64,000 bases of DNA from Arsenophonus sp052174475 (GCA_052174475.1 JBQMRO010000042.1:124001-188000); one strand, 5' to 3'; shown: positions 51,262-61,835, numbered from the stretch's first letter. Made by a program: numbers and translations. Notes: generated from the sequence alone by a model not told the origin.

Positions 51262-52330
51262 TGCATAGCCTTATTGATAGCAATAAGGCTACTTATGGAT
51301 ATAGTTGATAAAATATAATCATGATGACTCTTCATTATTAGGCAGCTACAAAACCTAAAAACAGTGCTGCTATTTAGATAGCAATAGAGCCTGCTTCTAT
51401 TTTTGCTAAGTATTATAGCATCTCCGAGTTTATTATTACTAAAGAGTAATAACGAGATGATAATGGATAATAGCCATTATACCTCATTGTTTGCTGATAA
51501 TGCTATTGCCCACTCAATAATCTATAGTCGTTTTCTTGCGAAATGTTTTTCCTCTCGCCGATCTGCTAGAGGTCGTATGCGAATTCTTGAACTTCGTCGC
51601 ATCTCGATCTGACCTGGATTGATATTTACCCAAAGTAAACTAGGAGTAAAAATTTACATGAAATCAGAGCCAGGAAGCGCTTCGGGAAAAGATGAAGCTA
51701 AAGCGTTTAAAATCTATAAGCTTGCTTATCTGAATGGTAGATATAAAATATTTTCCGAAAATTCTAAAACAAAAGTTGACGACCTATACCTTTTTGTAGG
51801 TATAGATTGTGCAACTGAATAGGTTTTTATCCGTCTTTATAATGGCAAGTTCAACGCTTATTACGTGATCTTAACCAAGCATTTTCCCATGGTTATCTAT
51901 CAGGTACTTGCAGACAATAACAAAGAATTCATAGACCGCCGTTTGCTTTTCAAAACGTTTAGCTATCCAAAAACAGGAATTCAACCGCTTATCCATAGAA
52001 CTTAGTATAGAACGGCGACTTAGTTAGTTTATGTATTTTCAAATAAATGGTATGCTCAAGCAATTTAATATGCGAAAGGATATTAGCTGTAAATCCATCA
52101 TTTTAATTCTGCTCAAGAGCTTGAGATTAAGCTGCATCGATATATTTAGTTGTATAATCAAGAATTACTAAAATCAGAATTAGTATTAAAAGGTAATAAA
52201 ACTTTATTGCAGTCTACAAAAAATTGATTAAAAGTTAAATCTGAATTATTCAAAAAAACTACATTATCTTTCTGAATGCGTGATACTTTCTATAAGAATA
52301 AGAAATCGAAATGGAGTCATCTAATGGATT
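51262..52330 (+). mobile_element. IS481-family element, copy F, nearly full length, dead
   Basis: 5' hairpin (51267-51290); an HTH region EPASIFAKYYSISEFIITKE (51387-51447); LHTLFADNAIAHS; RSARGRMRILELRRIS (51567-51610); KAFKIYKLAYLNGRYKIFSENSKTKVDDLYLFVGIDCATE, with the first catalytic aspartate (51695-51820); VIYQVLADNNKEFIDRR, a decayed DNG (51890-51940); and the C-terminal SELFKKTTLSF (52235-52275). The longest open stretches are two 67-69 codon pieces. It replaces the middle of the kdp operon. Confidence 0.85.
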
Positions 52331-52394
52331 GTTTTAAACATTTAAAATGAAAAAGAGATAAGATAATTTATAAAACTACCATTATAAGGTGAAA

Positions 52395-52880
52395 ATTTTT
52401 GCGTATATGAAGCAGAAATTCTATTTATCAGAGAGAGATTATCGAATTAGTAAGTACCAAACTAAATCTATTGATTCTCGATCTTTGTTTACCTTGATAG
52501 TAACGTATTAATTTGATCTGTGATTTACGTCAATGGAGTCATATTCAGATATTAGTATTGTCGGTAAGGGTAGATAAAACAGATAAAATCATGGCACTTG
52601 ATTCGGGTGTTGATGATTATTTAACTAAATCATTTAACATTAGTGAAATACTGGGCACAGAAAGAATGCTATATTTCAGTAGGTATATAAAAACCAACTA
52701 AATCCGATATTTCAGTTTGCTGACACTAGCATTAATTTAATTAATCGCTGAGTAACTAAAAAACAGCAACAGCTCCATCTTATTTTAATTAAGTTTTGTT
52801 ACTCACTGAATTTATTTTAATAGCTGAAAAGTGTTAACTCAACGTCATGTACTACAATAAATATAGGGTTTTAACTATAT
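52395..52880 (+). pseudogene. kdpE: kdpE pseudogene (response regulator of Kdp)
   Basis: The best island, 52513-52640, reads ICDLRQWSHIQILVLSVRVDKTDK then IMALDSGVDDYLTKSFNISEI, matching KdpE's FIRDLRQWSAVPVIVLSARSEESDKIAALDAGADDYLSKPFGIGEL, including the conserved receiver lysine. The C-terminal DNA-binding domain is recognisable as QLHLILIKF (HLTPIEFRLL) and LTQRHVL near 52770-52855. The N-terminus with the phospho-acceptor aspartate is ruined. Last gene of the kdp operon, so the operon order on the + strand is preserved. Confidence 0.88.
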
Positions 52881-53025
52881 TAAATATAATTATTATTTAC
52901 ATATTTATATAGGATATTTAAGAAAAAATTAGAAGACGGTTCAACTTAGTCATTAGCTCTACTGACTAAGATAGTAATTAGCTATCATTTTATGAATTAA
53001 TGATGACTAATTTTAGTCTTATTAA

Positions 53026-53052
53026 GATAATACATCCAATTCTTGGATTATC
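53026..53052 (-). terminator. hairpin downstream of pgm
   Basis: GATAATACATCCAA and TTGGATTATC around TTC form a hairpin about 45 bases after the pgm stop. No clear T-run follows on the pgm strand, so termination is only possible. Confidence 0.35.
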
Positions 53053-53097
53053 ATTATTCTTATTAGTATTTAATCTAATAAATTTATTAGGTGACCT

Positions 53098-54753
53098 TTA
53101 TATAATAAAAAACATTGAATTTGTAATAACTTGATTAACTAGCTGGATAGCTTCTTTCTCAATCAAATTAAGATGCTCCTTACCACAAAAACTTTCACAG
53201 TAAATTTTATAAGCTTCTTCAGTGCCTGAAGGTCGTACAGTGAACCAACCATAATTCGTTATTACTTTTAAGCCACCAAAAGCTGCGTCATTACCTGGCG
53301 CTTTAGTTAAGCAAGCAATAATCGGATCACCGGCCAGCATCTCTGTGGATATCATTTTATCGGACAATTTAGCTAAACGTTGTTTTTCTATATGGCTGGC
53401 TTTAGCTTGGATACGGCTATAGCAAGGTTCACCAAAACGTTGAGCAAGATCCTGATAGTGTTGCTGTGGGTTTTTACCTGTTACAGCTGTTATTTCAGCA
53501 GCTAATAAACATAGAATGATACCATCTTTATCGGTCGTCCATGGTGTTCCATCGAATCGTAAGAAAGTAGCACCAGCGCTCTCTTCACCAGCAAAACCAT
53601 ATTTACCCTGATATAAACCATTAACAAACCATTTGAAACCAACGGGTACTTCAATTAATTCGCGCCCTAAATCAGCAACTACATGATCGATCATAGCACT
53701 AGAAACTAATGTTTTGCCAATTGCAAGCTCTTTTTTCCATTGTGGCCGATGGCGAAATAGATAATTGATAGCAACAGCAAGATAATGATTTGGGTTCATC
53801 AATCCCGATGACGTTATAATTCCGTGACGATCATAATCAGGGTCATTAGCAAATGCTAAATCAAATTTATTGCGCATATCCAATAAGTCTTTCATTGCCC
53901 AACGCGAAGAACAATCCATCCGGATCACACCATCGTGATCTAAAGGCATAAAGCTAAATGTTGGGTCTATTTGTTCATTTAATAATTCTAAATCAAGTTG
54001 ATAATATTCAGAAATACGTTTCCAATAATTTATTCCGGCTCCCCCTAATGGATGAACACCTATTTTTAATTCAGCTTTTTTAATCGCAGCCATATCGATA
54101 ACATCAGTTAAAGTAACCACATAAGGCTCAATCAGATCTTGTTGTTGATAAAGAGGATTTTTAATAGCGATTTGATAATTGATTTGTCGGATAGCTGATA
54201 ATCGATCAGCGATAAATTGATTTGCCAGCTGTTCAATTTTAACTGTAAGTGCTTCATCAGCCGGTCCCCCATGTGGGGGATTATATTTGATGCCACCATA
54301 TTCGGGAGGATTATGTGAAGGTGTGATCACAATACCATCTGTTTTTTCTTCATGCTGACGATTATAATCTAATATAGCATGAGATATAGCAGGTGTTGGT
54401 GTAAAACCATCGTCTTGTTGCACGATAACTTCAATTCCATTAGCGATCAACACTTCAATAACTGTCATAAAAGCAGGCGAGGATAAAGCATGAGTATCTT
54501 TTCCTACCAAGCAAGGGCCGGTAATGCCGTCTAATCGACGGATTTCTATGATAGCTTGTGTAATCGCTAAAATATGTTGTTCATTAAAACTATTACGACA
54601 AGCACTACCACGATGACCTGATGTGCCAAATTTAACGCTATGATCAGAATTTTTTACTTGCGGCTGTAGTGAATAATATTGTGCAATTAACTGTTTAACA
54701 TTTATTAAATCACTTTGTTGAGCAGATTGCCCTGCACGTTTATGCAATACCAC
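53098..54753 (-). CDS. pgm: phosphoglucomutase
   Basis: Interconverts glucose 1-phosphate and glucose 6-phosphate (cytosol), linking glycolysis to UDP-glucose and envelope glycans. 551 aa (546 in E. coli). Alpha-phosphohexomutase motifs are all present: KFGTSGHRGS near residue 42; active-site serine loop TPSHNPPEYGGIKYNPPHGG near 144-163; metal loop DPDYDRHG near 304; sugar-binding GEESAGATFLR; phosphate-binding RPSGTEEAYKIY. A few residues are added at the C-terminus (NSMFFII). Upstream is the seqA remnant, as in the enterobacterial seqA-pgm operon, so pgm must now rely on whatever promoter survives there. Confidence 0.97.
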   Translation of the reverse strand: MVLHKRAGQSAQQSDLINVKQLIAQYYSLQPQVKNSDHSVKFGTSGHRGSACRNSFNEQHILAITQAIIEIRRLDGITGPCLVGKDTHALSSPAFMTVIEVLIANGIEVIVQQDDGFTPTPAISHAILDYNRQHEEKTDGIVITPSHNPPEYGGIKYNPPHGGPADEALTVKIEQLANQFIADRLSAIRQINYQIAIKNPLYQQQDLIEPYVVTLTDVIDMAAIKKAELKIGVHPLGGAGINYWKRISEYYQLDLELLNEQIDPTFSFMPLDHDGVIRMDCSSRWAMKDLLDMRNKFDLAFANDPDYDRHGIITSSGLMNPNHYLAVAINYLFRHRPQWKKELAIGKTLVSSAMIDHVVADLGRELIEVPVGFKWFVNGLYQGKYGFAGEESAGATFLRFDGTPWTTDKDGIILCLLAAEITAVTGKNPQQHYQDLAQRFGEPCYSRIQAKASHIEKQRLAKLSDKMISTEMLAGDPIIACLTKAPGNDAAFGGLKVITNYGWFTVRPSGTEEAYKIYCESFCGKEHLNLIEKEAIQLVNQVITNSMFFII

Positions 54754-54818
54754 TTATTTCTCTCCACAGGAACATCAGTATACTTATTAATAATAAGTAA
54801 GTGACCAATAATGTTTAT

Positions 54819-55332
54819 TTAAATCGTAACATATATTTTCTTAACTACTTCAGCTGGAAACTTTATATCTAATATAATTAGATCAAACATATTACGTTTA
54901 CGATTGGTATTAGTATTGGTGTTGATAATTATCTAATAAGATGTATTTGGCATCAGACGAGGTTTTATCTATTTAGCATTAAGCCAATAAGATCTATTTA
55001 TCATTAGCAAAATAAATACGCTTTCCTCATATTGGTTACTTCTGTTGCTGCAACAAAACTTGTTTATTTAAATTGCATAGAGTAGATAAAATAAGTATAA
55101 AGCAATTAATCGCTTTACTTTTATCTGTATAATTATTGAAAAGTAATAAAACATACATAACACTATGCTGTAGCATAGTAAGAAACTGGTTTATTTTTTC
55201 CATCTATGCCATTATTATTACTTACGGTGACCGATAGATGTCGTGATATAATCATTGCATTTTTAATTATGTACTGATAGCATGATTAGCACATATAGTG
55301 GTAAGTTCTTCATCAATTTTAATCGTTTTCAT
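54819..55332 (-). pseudogene. seqA: seqA pseudogene (replication initiation sequestration protein)
   Basis: From ATG at 55332 the minus strand reads MKTIKIDEELTTICANHAIST, matching MKTIEVDDELYSYIASHTKHI, then breaks. Later islands: YTDKSKAINCFILILSTLCNLN (EQKRAVNRFMLLLSTLYSLD), GKRIYFANDK (GRTRVYFAADE), SSDAKYILL, and RKRNMFDLIILDIKFPAEVVKKI (RKCSMIEHIMQSMQFPAELIEKV), ending at TAA 54819. Length is near that of an intact gene. SeqA binds hemimethylated GATC and prevents re-initiation at oriC; here it cannot be made. Confidence 0.92.
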
Positions 55333-55383
55333 GTTATTTCAATATTTTTTAATTGAAATTATCTGTTAATTATAAGATATAAA

Positions 55384-56793
55384 GAGTAATTAATAATTCT
55401 GGTGTATGGTGGTAATATTAAGTTCTACTCTGATGCTTTGTTAATCTATTAAAAATATTTAATTAAACGCTCTTTACCGCTTTAGTGGTTTCCTTCAGGC
55501 AGGTTTAAACTCCCCAGATCCGATCCCAGCCATTCTTAGTAAAATGGAGCAGCTAAATAGCATTGAAAAGGGTTGTTTTATCAAACTATACTTCTTCATG
55601 CATAAGATTCATAGTCTCATTATCGCAAAACCCGACTCAATCGGATTCGTCATTCTTATTGATACCTAGTCTGCTGATAAGAGGTCATAGAATACCGGTA
55701 GTTTTCTCTATCTTCTTCAGCTTTTTCATAGTTGCAAGGTATACTTTCGCTATAAATCTTCCCAATAAAACATTAAAAGTTTTATCAGTAGTAATCGTGT
55801 ATCTCTTAGGTAGCCAGATTTCCTGTAGCTCAGTTTTAACTTTTAGTTGCATACCTTTGGAAGTGAAAGGATAGCATATTAGCTATTTTGTATACCTAAA
55901 AGATTGGCGCTGTATCTCATGCAGAAATATCTTTGCTTATTGTATTCCAAAATCAAGAAGCACTCCGCCCCGGTCCAAAGCCCTGGGAGATACGGTTAAG
56001 TTCCACGCGATCGCGGTCATTCAGAAGTTCGCTCCCATGATTTTAGCTATGGATAAGCATCCTTGACTAAAATAAGCTCCTTACATTTATGCTCAGTACC
56101 GTCGATAATGAGCAGCAGACAAAAGCAATCATTTTCCTTGATAGCATAATGTATATGCTATCAACTAAGAAATAAACGTAGCGATATTGATTAAATTATG
56201 CAGGCATCGCTATTGCTTATGCCCTTCAATGCATTGTTATTTTAGTCTCCTGATAGAGTACATCTCAGAAGAGACTATGTACTTTCACCGAGAAGCGCCT
56301 ATCATAACTTTATGAAAATCACTAGTAGATATTCTTTGCAGGTATAGTAAGAATAGCAACTATTCGATATTTTTGCACGTTTCAGATAAAGTGGTACAAG
56401 AAGTTTTAAAAGTATATTCCGTTACTTCTGCGACCCCCCATTTTAATTTTAAGCAGTTTAATCTCAATATCGCCAATAGCAATCTATATGATTTTCTGTA
56501 GCAAATAGCCATTACGGACGACTGTATTTGATACTCATTGATAAAGGCGACGCCAAAGCATATTGTCGTAGCATGCTTCGATCTAAGTCTCAACAGCGGT
56601 GCTATCAGCTTCCTACCACTATTACGGATAAGTTCATACAAGGGAATGATATGTAACATCTGATTTCATAGATACATGTAGGGTAGACTTTTCATGGTAT
56701 ATCATCTCTCTGTTATGACATTATTCACGAAACCAATGAGTAGGATACGCTACCCATCTCCGAAATCAAATACATAAGAAATGATTATAACTC
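55384..56793 (-). mobile_element. IS256-family element, copy 11, full length, dead
   Basis: Left GAGTAATTAATAATTCTGG, right GAAATGATTATAACTC, length about 1.41 kb. Minus-strand IGDIEIKLLKIKMGVAEVTEYTF (56420-56480) corresponds to the IGDIxVKxPKVRDRSG segment. An IS481 C-terminal piece follows at once, so it likely inserted into an IS481 copy. Confidence 0.84.
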
Positions 56794-56794
56794 A

Positions 56795-57060
56795 CGATAT
56801 CTCAAATGAATAATATGATTGAGTGATTTAATTGGCGAATAGAAGATGCGCTGCAAAGTCATTATTTCAATTCTGCTCAAGAGTTTGAGATCACACTGCA
56901 TGATATTTTTAGCTGTATAATCAGGAATTATCCAATCAGTATTAATAGTAAAACTCCTTTCTAGTTTATGAAAGATTGGTTTAAATTTAAATTATTTAAA
57001 AACTATACTATCTTCTTGGTATATAAGAACTAAACTTTGATTATCAAATAAACATCTGAG
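56795..57060 (+). mobile_element. IS481-family fragment, copy G (3' part)
   Basis: Reads NGRIEDALQSHYFNSAQEFEITLHDIF, then NYPISINSKTPF, FMKDWFKFKLFKNYTIFL: the clean C-terminal end of the IS481 transposase (NGRIEDVLQSHRF...SKTPLQAMKDW...ELFKK). Confidence 0.82.
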
Positions 57061-57530
57061 GTAAATATTTTATCTTTGCAAGAAAAATTTAAAAAGAGCA
57101 GATCAATACATTTTAATCGAAAACTCATGAATGAAACGATAAAACAGTCAGAGACAGATCCGGCTATCAATGCTAGAACAAGAATATATAAAATTTAATG
57201 AATGAGAATAGTTAGAAACTATACGCTCACTAGTTACTTACATCGTTTAACGGTTAACCGTTAATACTTTTAGAAGCAGTATAACAACTGATGCAAAATT
57301 CAATAGTCATTCTGACTGATAAGGATAGATAAACTCTCGAAGTTAAGATTTTAAATAAGGATATTGGGTTTATTCACCATGAGCAAACGTCCCCGTTAAA
57401 ATCGATATATTCTCTTATATACATTATAGTGCTACTAAAAGCAAAATATTTATTAATCTCTCATGATTCTGATAATAATGAGCAATTAGGACTTATCTTT
57501 CTTACATAGATTAGTATAAGATAAAATAAT

Positions 57531-57555
57531 CTATCAATTGATGATCAATTGATAG
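57531..57555. repeat. perfect 12-bp inverted repeat
   Basis: CTATCAATTGAT, G, ATCAATTGATAG: a 25-base perfect palindrome around one central base, with no T-run on either side. Confidence 0.8.
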
Positions 57556-58125
57556 ATATCATCACAAGCATGTCTATTGTAGTGGAAATTAAAATTGATA
57601 AAGGACGTGCAATAGATTATTTTAAGTTAAATGAGCGAGCACCTCTCTCCCTCTGAATTAATGTAGGAAGAAAGGTAAGCGATGAAAATTTTTACTGTAG
57701 CAATAGCTAGCACACCACTAATTAAGCCTTATATGCAATAATTTAGAGAAGTAAACAACTCAGTAAGTCCATCACAACAGAACAATTAACTAATCCATTA
57801 GGATTAAAACTTAAATATCTCACAGACTTGCAATTACGAAAGTGTGCGAATTATATACAATTATAAAGAGAAATAACTTTTCTTACAACTACTGAACTGG
57901 AACATATTCCATTGCCGCATTAATTGAAATAGAAGAAATATTATAGATATATAGGAATATAACGTAATAAATTATTAAAGGAATAAATTTGTGTTCAGAG
58001 AACATATTAATTTTTTTCATTTTAATAACCTGAGTAGCTCAATTAAAATTAAGTTTGGATTAAATTTGTCTTTCCTTTGCGATTCTTCATCAAAATAAAC
58101 AACTAGAGATATTTTATATTCGCAC

Positions 58126-58150
58126 ACGTGGTGCGAATATTGCCCTTATT
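58126..58150. repeat. GC-rich hairpin, perfect 10-bp arms
   Basis: ATATTCGCAC, loop ACGTG, GTGCGAATAT. It is more GC-rich than its surroundings. Could be an old transcription terminator, but the flanking T-run is lacking. Confidence 0.7.
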
Positions 58151-58247
58151 TACCCAATTCTTTTTATCATATCATTGATAAAATCTTGTAAGAGAGGATA
58201 TGTAATTAAATAACTTACATATTTTAACATTTGTCATTGCCTTATCA

Positions 58248-59627
58248 GATATCCTTATTTTTAATGTATGAAGTTTTAAGATGATTAAGTATCCTGCTTA
58301 TTGATTTTTTGAATGATATCAACATCATAAAGATGATACACCATGAAATTTACTCTACAAATATTCGAAAAACTAGATATTACCTTTATTCTTCGCATGA
58401 ACTCATCCGTAATAATTGCAAGTAGCTGATAGGCACTCGTCGTTGGTTGAACTAGAAGCCATCCTTGTTAACTTGTTTAATGCTTGCCTTGTCTACGGAT
58501 TTCATCCGTCATCCGTAACGGTTATTTGCTACATCGAATAATATAGATTGTTATTGGCGACATTGAGGTTAAACTGCTTAAGGTTAAATGGGATCGTATT
58601 GGCAACGGAATATACTTTTAAACTCCTTGTATCACCTTATCTGAAACGTGCAAAAATGTCGAAGCGCTTCTCTTATGGCTGTACTTTTGCGAGGTATGTC
58701 CACTGGTTATTTATGAAGCTTTGGTAGGCGTTTCCGGTGAAAAGTACATGATATCCTTGCATTGCGATATCAACAAACTGAAATAGCAATGTCTTTAAAA
58801 AGCATAGGTAATGGTGGTTGCGTGATTTAAGCGATCTACGCTACCTTTATTTCTGGGACGATGGCATATATACTGTTATATCAAACAAGATGATCATATT
58901 TCCCTAGTGTTCATTATTAACATTACTACATGAACATAATAGAGCTCTTTGCTCTCGAACGATACTTATCGAGAGTCAGAAGTAAACTGTGGTTAGTTTT
59001 TCAATGCTCTGCGAGCACCTAACTTAACTATTACCTGCCAAGGTAACTACGGAAGACTCTGACCTTCATTTTTAGAATGCAATGTCAAAGATATTGCTGA
59101 AGATGTAGCACCAATGGCATTAACTACACAAAATATCTGATGTGTTAACTTCACTCCCCAAAGGCATGCAATTGAAAATTAAGGTGAGCTAAAAGAGTTA
59201 TAACTAACATAGAATCGCAATACGCTAATAAAGCTTAATGGTTTGCTGGTAAAATTTAGTGAAATACTATTCATCAGTGATGATGAAGTTAAATAAAGAT
59301 TGAAAAGAATGGCCGGCATTCTATGCCTTCCAGTCAGTGCGATTGGCATCAATAAAAATGCCGAATCCAATTTAAATATCGGCTTTTGCGACAGAAAGCC
59401 TGCTATTAAGTAAACGTGTGAAGCATTGTGGTTCAAGAAAACAACTATTTCAATAGTATTGAAGATGCTTTCTTTTCGTCAGAAAGCTAGAATCAGATTA
59501 GGGAGTTTTGGTCTGCTTGACCCTGTTCTGATAAACAATGTCCTATGTAAGGATAAAGAATAGGTTCACGAAGCATTAAGAGTGGAACATAGTCATATCA
59601 TTATGCAGCAAGCTTTACTAATAACTC
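58248..59627 (+). mobile_element. IS256-family element, copy 12, nearly full length, dead
   Basis: Left part AAGTATCCTGCTTATTGATTTTTTGAATGAT and ATACACCATGAAATTTACTC, right end AGCTTTACTAATAACTC. Islands: TLQIFEKLDITFILRMNSSVII-like start, VIGDIEVKLLKVKWDRIGNGIYF (58550-58615), and MxMxRIIW...MPNPI-type antisense open frames. Dead. Confidence 0.82.
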
Positions 59628-60839
59628 TGAAATATTAAAATCTTCCTGTGTTGTACGTACATGCATATCAATTACATTGGAATTTTAGCATGAAAACTAA
59701 TTATAATGCTAAATTAACATAAAAATTTAAAATATATTAATTAAATTAGAAGATAATATCTATAGCACTATGATTTTGTTTTGCCAAGTAGTAAACAAAT
59801 TAGATAGAGTTTTAGTATAATCGATAAAAATTAGCAGAATAACTACATGATAAATTTAAATCTAATACTTAGAAAGTTTAACTTCTAGATGAAGATCTAG
59901 AGTCTTTCTTTGAAAAGAGAGTTTATGCTAACTAAAGAAAAGTAATATAAGTGAACAATAATAAATATAAAGAAAAAATTAAATTTTAACGTTAGTATTT
60001 TTCAAATTAAAAATCATTAAGATCGTGAATAATAAACACCAGAATATTGGTTTAAGGATAAAAATAGAAGAGGTAAAGCGCTTTCTTATCGCAATCATGA
60101 AGATAAGCGTAATTAGTTTTTATTCTCATCTTACTAAGATGAGAATAAAACAAATGAGAATAATGAAAATTTACCATATATAAAAGCTACACTAAACGAT
60201 TAAGAATTAAGTGATTCATAAAAGAGCAAGCGCATCTATTAATTGATAAGGTAATTAATTATCTCAAGCCAGTAATAATATTTGCTCTTGTTACAGGTTT
60301 AAAAAAAATCTTATCTTCTATAATTAAGAATGCTAATAGATTTATTTGATTTGTAAAGTTTCTTGGATTAATACTGACCAGTATAAAAATTTTATAGTGA
60401 TTGGTAGTTTCGCTCAATAACACAGACTGTCATATTATCCATGAATTAGATAGATATAAGGAATAGAAACGGTATGTTTTATAATTATCAAAGAACAAAA
60501 TTAAGCTCCATGATTGATATCATGTCAATGATATCGAAGGCTAACAACCCATTTAAGCCTGATATATAAAGTAGGAATTAAAGAGTTTCGATTTTTAGTA
60601 TCTGAGGCATTCTTTTTAGAATGTTAGTTAATTCAGTCCAGTGTATCTCTATTTGCAACGCAAATAGATATTGGTTAGAAAAGTATTAATAAATAAAGGT
60701 ATGCTCATTTATTCTCTTTATACATGTAAAAGCATGCTAAAATATTGCTAGGATACTCAGTTTTTATATAACTGATATTGTGGCCCCATCTAAGAAAATT
60801 AGATAATCGCTATGAACGGTAGCATCCTTGTTTAATTAG
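59628..60839. other. unidentified decayed region before tRNA-Lys
   Basis: About 1.2 kb with no intact gene. One short plus-strand tail, EYWFKDKNRRGKALSYRNHEDKRN ending at TAG near 60115, looks like a real former C-terminus but I cannot name it. In E. coli more tRNA genes and nadA follow at this position; no second tRNA or NadA motif is seen. Confidence 0.45.
60118..60150. repeat. perfect 16-bp inverted repeat
   Basis: TTTTATTCTCATCTTA, C, TAAGATGAGAATAAAA. A 33-base palindrome with a single central base. The arms run T-first and A-last, the opposite of an intrinsic terminator's A...T layout. Confidence 0.9.
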
Positions 60840-60912
60840 TGGGTCGTACAGGATTCGAACCTGTGACCAATTGATTAAAAGTCAACTGCTCTACCAACTG
60901 AGCTAACGACCC
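60840..60912 (-). tRNA. tRNA-Lys (anticodon UUU)
   Basis: The reverse complement begins GGGTCGTTAGCTCAGTTGG and has anticodon stem-loop TTGACTTTTAATCAA with anticodon TTT, the T-loop GTTCGAATC, and the paired end ACGACCC with discriminator A. It differs from E. coli tRNA-Lys at about one base pair in the T arm. The bases after the discriminator are CTA rather than the encoded CCA usual in gammaproteobacteria, so CCA must be added by nucleotidyltransferase. Its place beyond cpoB is the E. coli tol-pal-cpoB-lysT order. Confidence 0.97.
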
Positions 60913-61057
60913 ATTTGAAGTTATCTAAGGTGTGATGGCCAAGTATATCCCTTATTTTTGCTATAAGCGCAATTTTATTAAAAAATTTTAATGCTTATTA
61001 AGTACACAATTATCCCCGAAATAGATAACAATATATACTTTAGGGTTGTTCATTAGA

Positions 61058-61816
61058 GTGATGCTAATTTCTTCTCTGCTAATTATACACTTTTGTGGCT
61101 GGCTACCGGATATGCTTTAATTACTTGTTTAATAAACAAAACGGACTTTATAATTTTACCCTTTTACTTATATTAGTAGCCTTATTTTTATAAAGGGATT
61201 TCGCTTAATTTTAGTAAATTATTGTATTGTTTTAACAATGGTAAAAAAATCTGCATCATTTTTGTTTTTCTAATGATAATTTGTTATCAAAGCTAATAAT
61301 TCATATTAGGTTAATAATTAGATATATAGTAAGTTTTAATAAAATGCTAAAAATAAATAATTGCTTGCGCACACATACTGTTTATGTTAGCTGCTTTATA
61401 GCAGCTGTAAATGCCGTATCATAGTTAGCCGTTTTATTTTCTAGTTTAGATATGTAAAAGTATAATTACTATTATTATCAATATTTTTCTTCACTTTATT
61501 TGAAATGGTCGTCAAATGAGTATAACTGTCTATATAGATCTTTTTGCCGCTCAATAACTTGACTTAATTGATATTGAGTTTCCTGAAGTTGACCACGCAA
61601 TGTATCAATTTCCCTCTGAGCATCCGATAACTGCTGCTGAATTTGATATAATAATTGACCTTGAGAATTGACTGCTGTCTCAATTTGCATTAGCCGATTA
61701 CTTGTAGAGCTTGAGCTGATATTAATGATTGGCGCCTGGACAGTAGCGACTACTGGAGTCGCTATGCCAATCAATAACGATAGACTCAAATAAAGATATC
61801 TAAAGTTACTGTTCAT
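61058..61816 (-). pseudogene. cpoB: cpoB (ybgF) broken after its coiled-coil domain
   Basis: CpoB is a periplasmic protein coordinating Tol-Pal with peptidoglycan synthesis. From ATG at 61816 a 106-codon frame runs to 61496: signal peptide MNSNFRYLYLSLSLLIGIA...VVATVQA, then the trimerising coiled coil QGQLLYQIQQQLSDAQREID...QLSQVIERQKDL, ending early after YSFDDHFK. The TPR domain that should follow survives only as shifted fragments: ANYDTAFTAAI (about 61390-61425; NTDYNAAI) and FIKQVIKAYP...LAEKKLASL (about 61060-61130; VYQQVISKYP...QAQKRL). The secreted coiled coil alone could still be made, but not full CpoB. Starts 19 nt after pal. Confidence 0.88.
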
Positions 61817-61835
61817 ATAGTACTCTTGTATACTA

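Larger units (their letters stand above)
57061..58247. other. unidentified decayed region with two strong palindromes
   Basis: About 1.2 kb without an intact frame. Short stretches such as SIVVEIKIDKGRAIDYFKLNERAPLSL (57570-57655, +) look like former coding sequence, and the spacing reminds me faintly of a SpoA/FliN-type domain, but this is too weak to name. Contains perfect inverted repeats at 57531-57555 and 58126-58150. Confidence 0.4.

Noticed and set aside
51403..51822. Two 67-69 codon plus-strand frames
   Set aside because: They are consecutive pieces of one dead IS481 transposase, not small genes.
57565..57660. Possible FliN/SpoA-like domain remnant
   Set aside because: Only a short, gap-free stretch looks similar and there are no flagellar or type III neighbours; too weak to call.
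60200..60835. Search for a nadA remnant or further tRNA genes beside tRNA-Lys
   Set aside because: Expected from E. coli order, but no NadA motif or second cloverleaf could be found.
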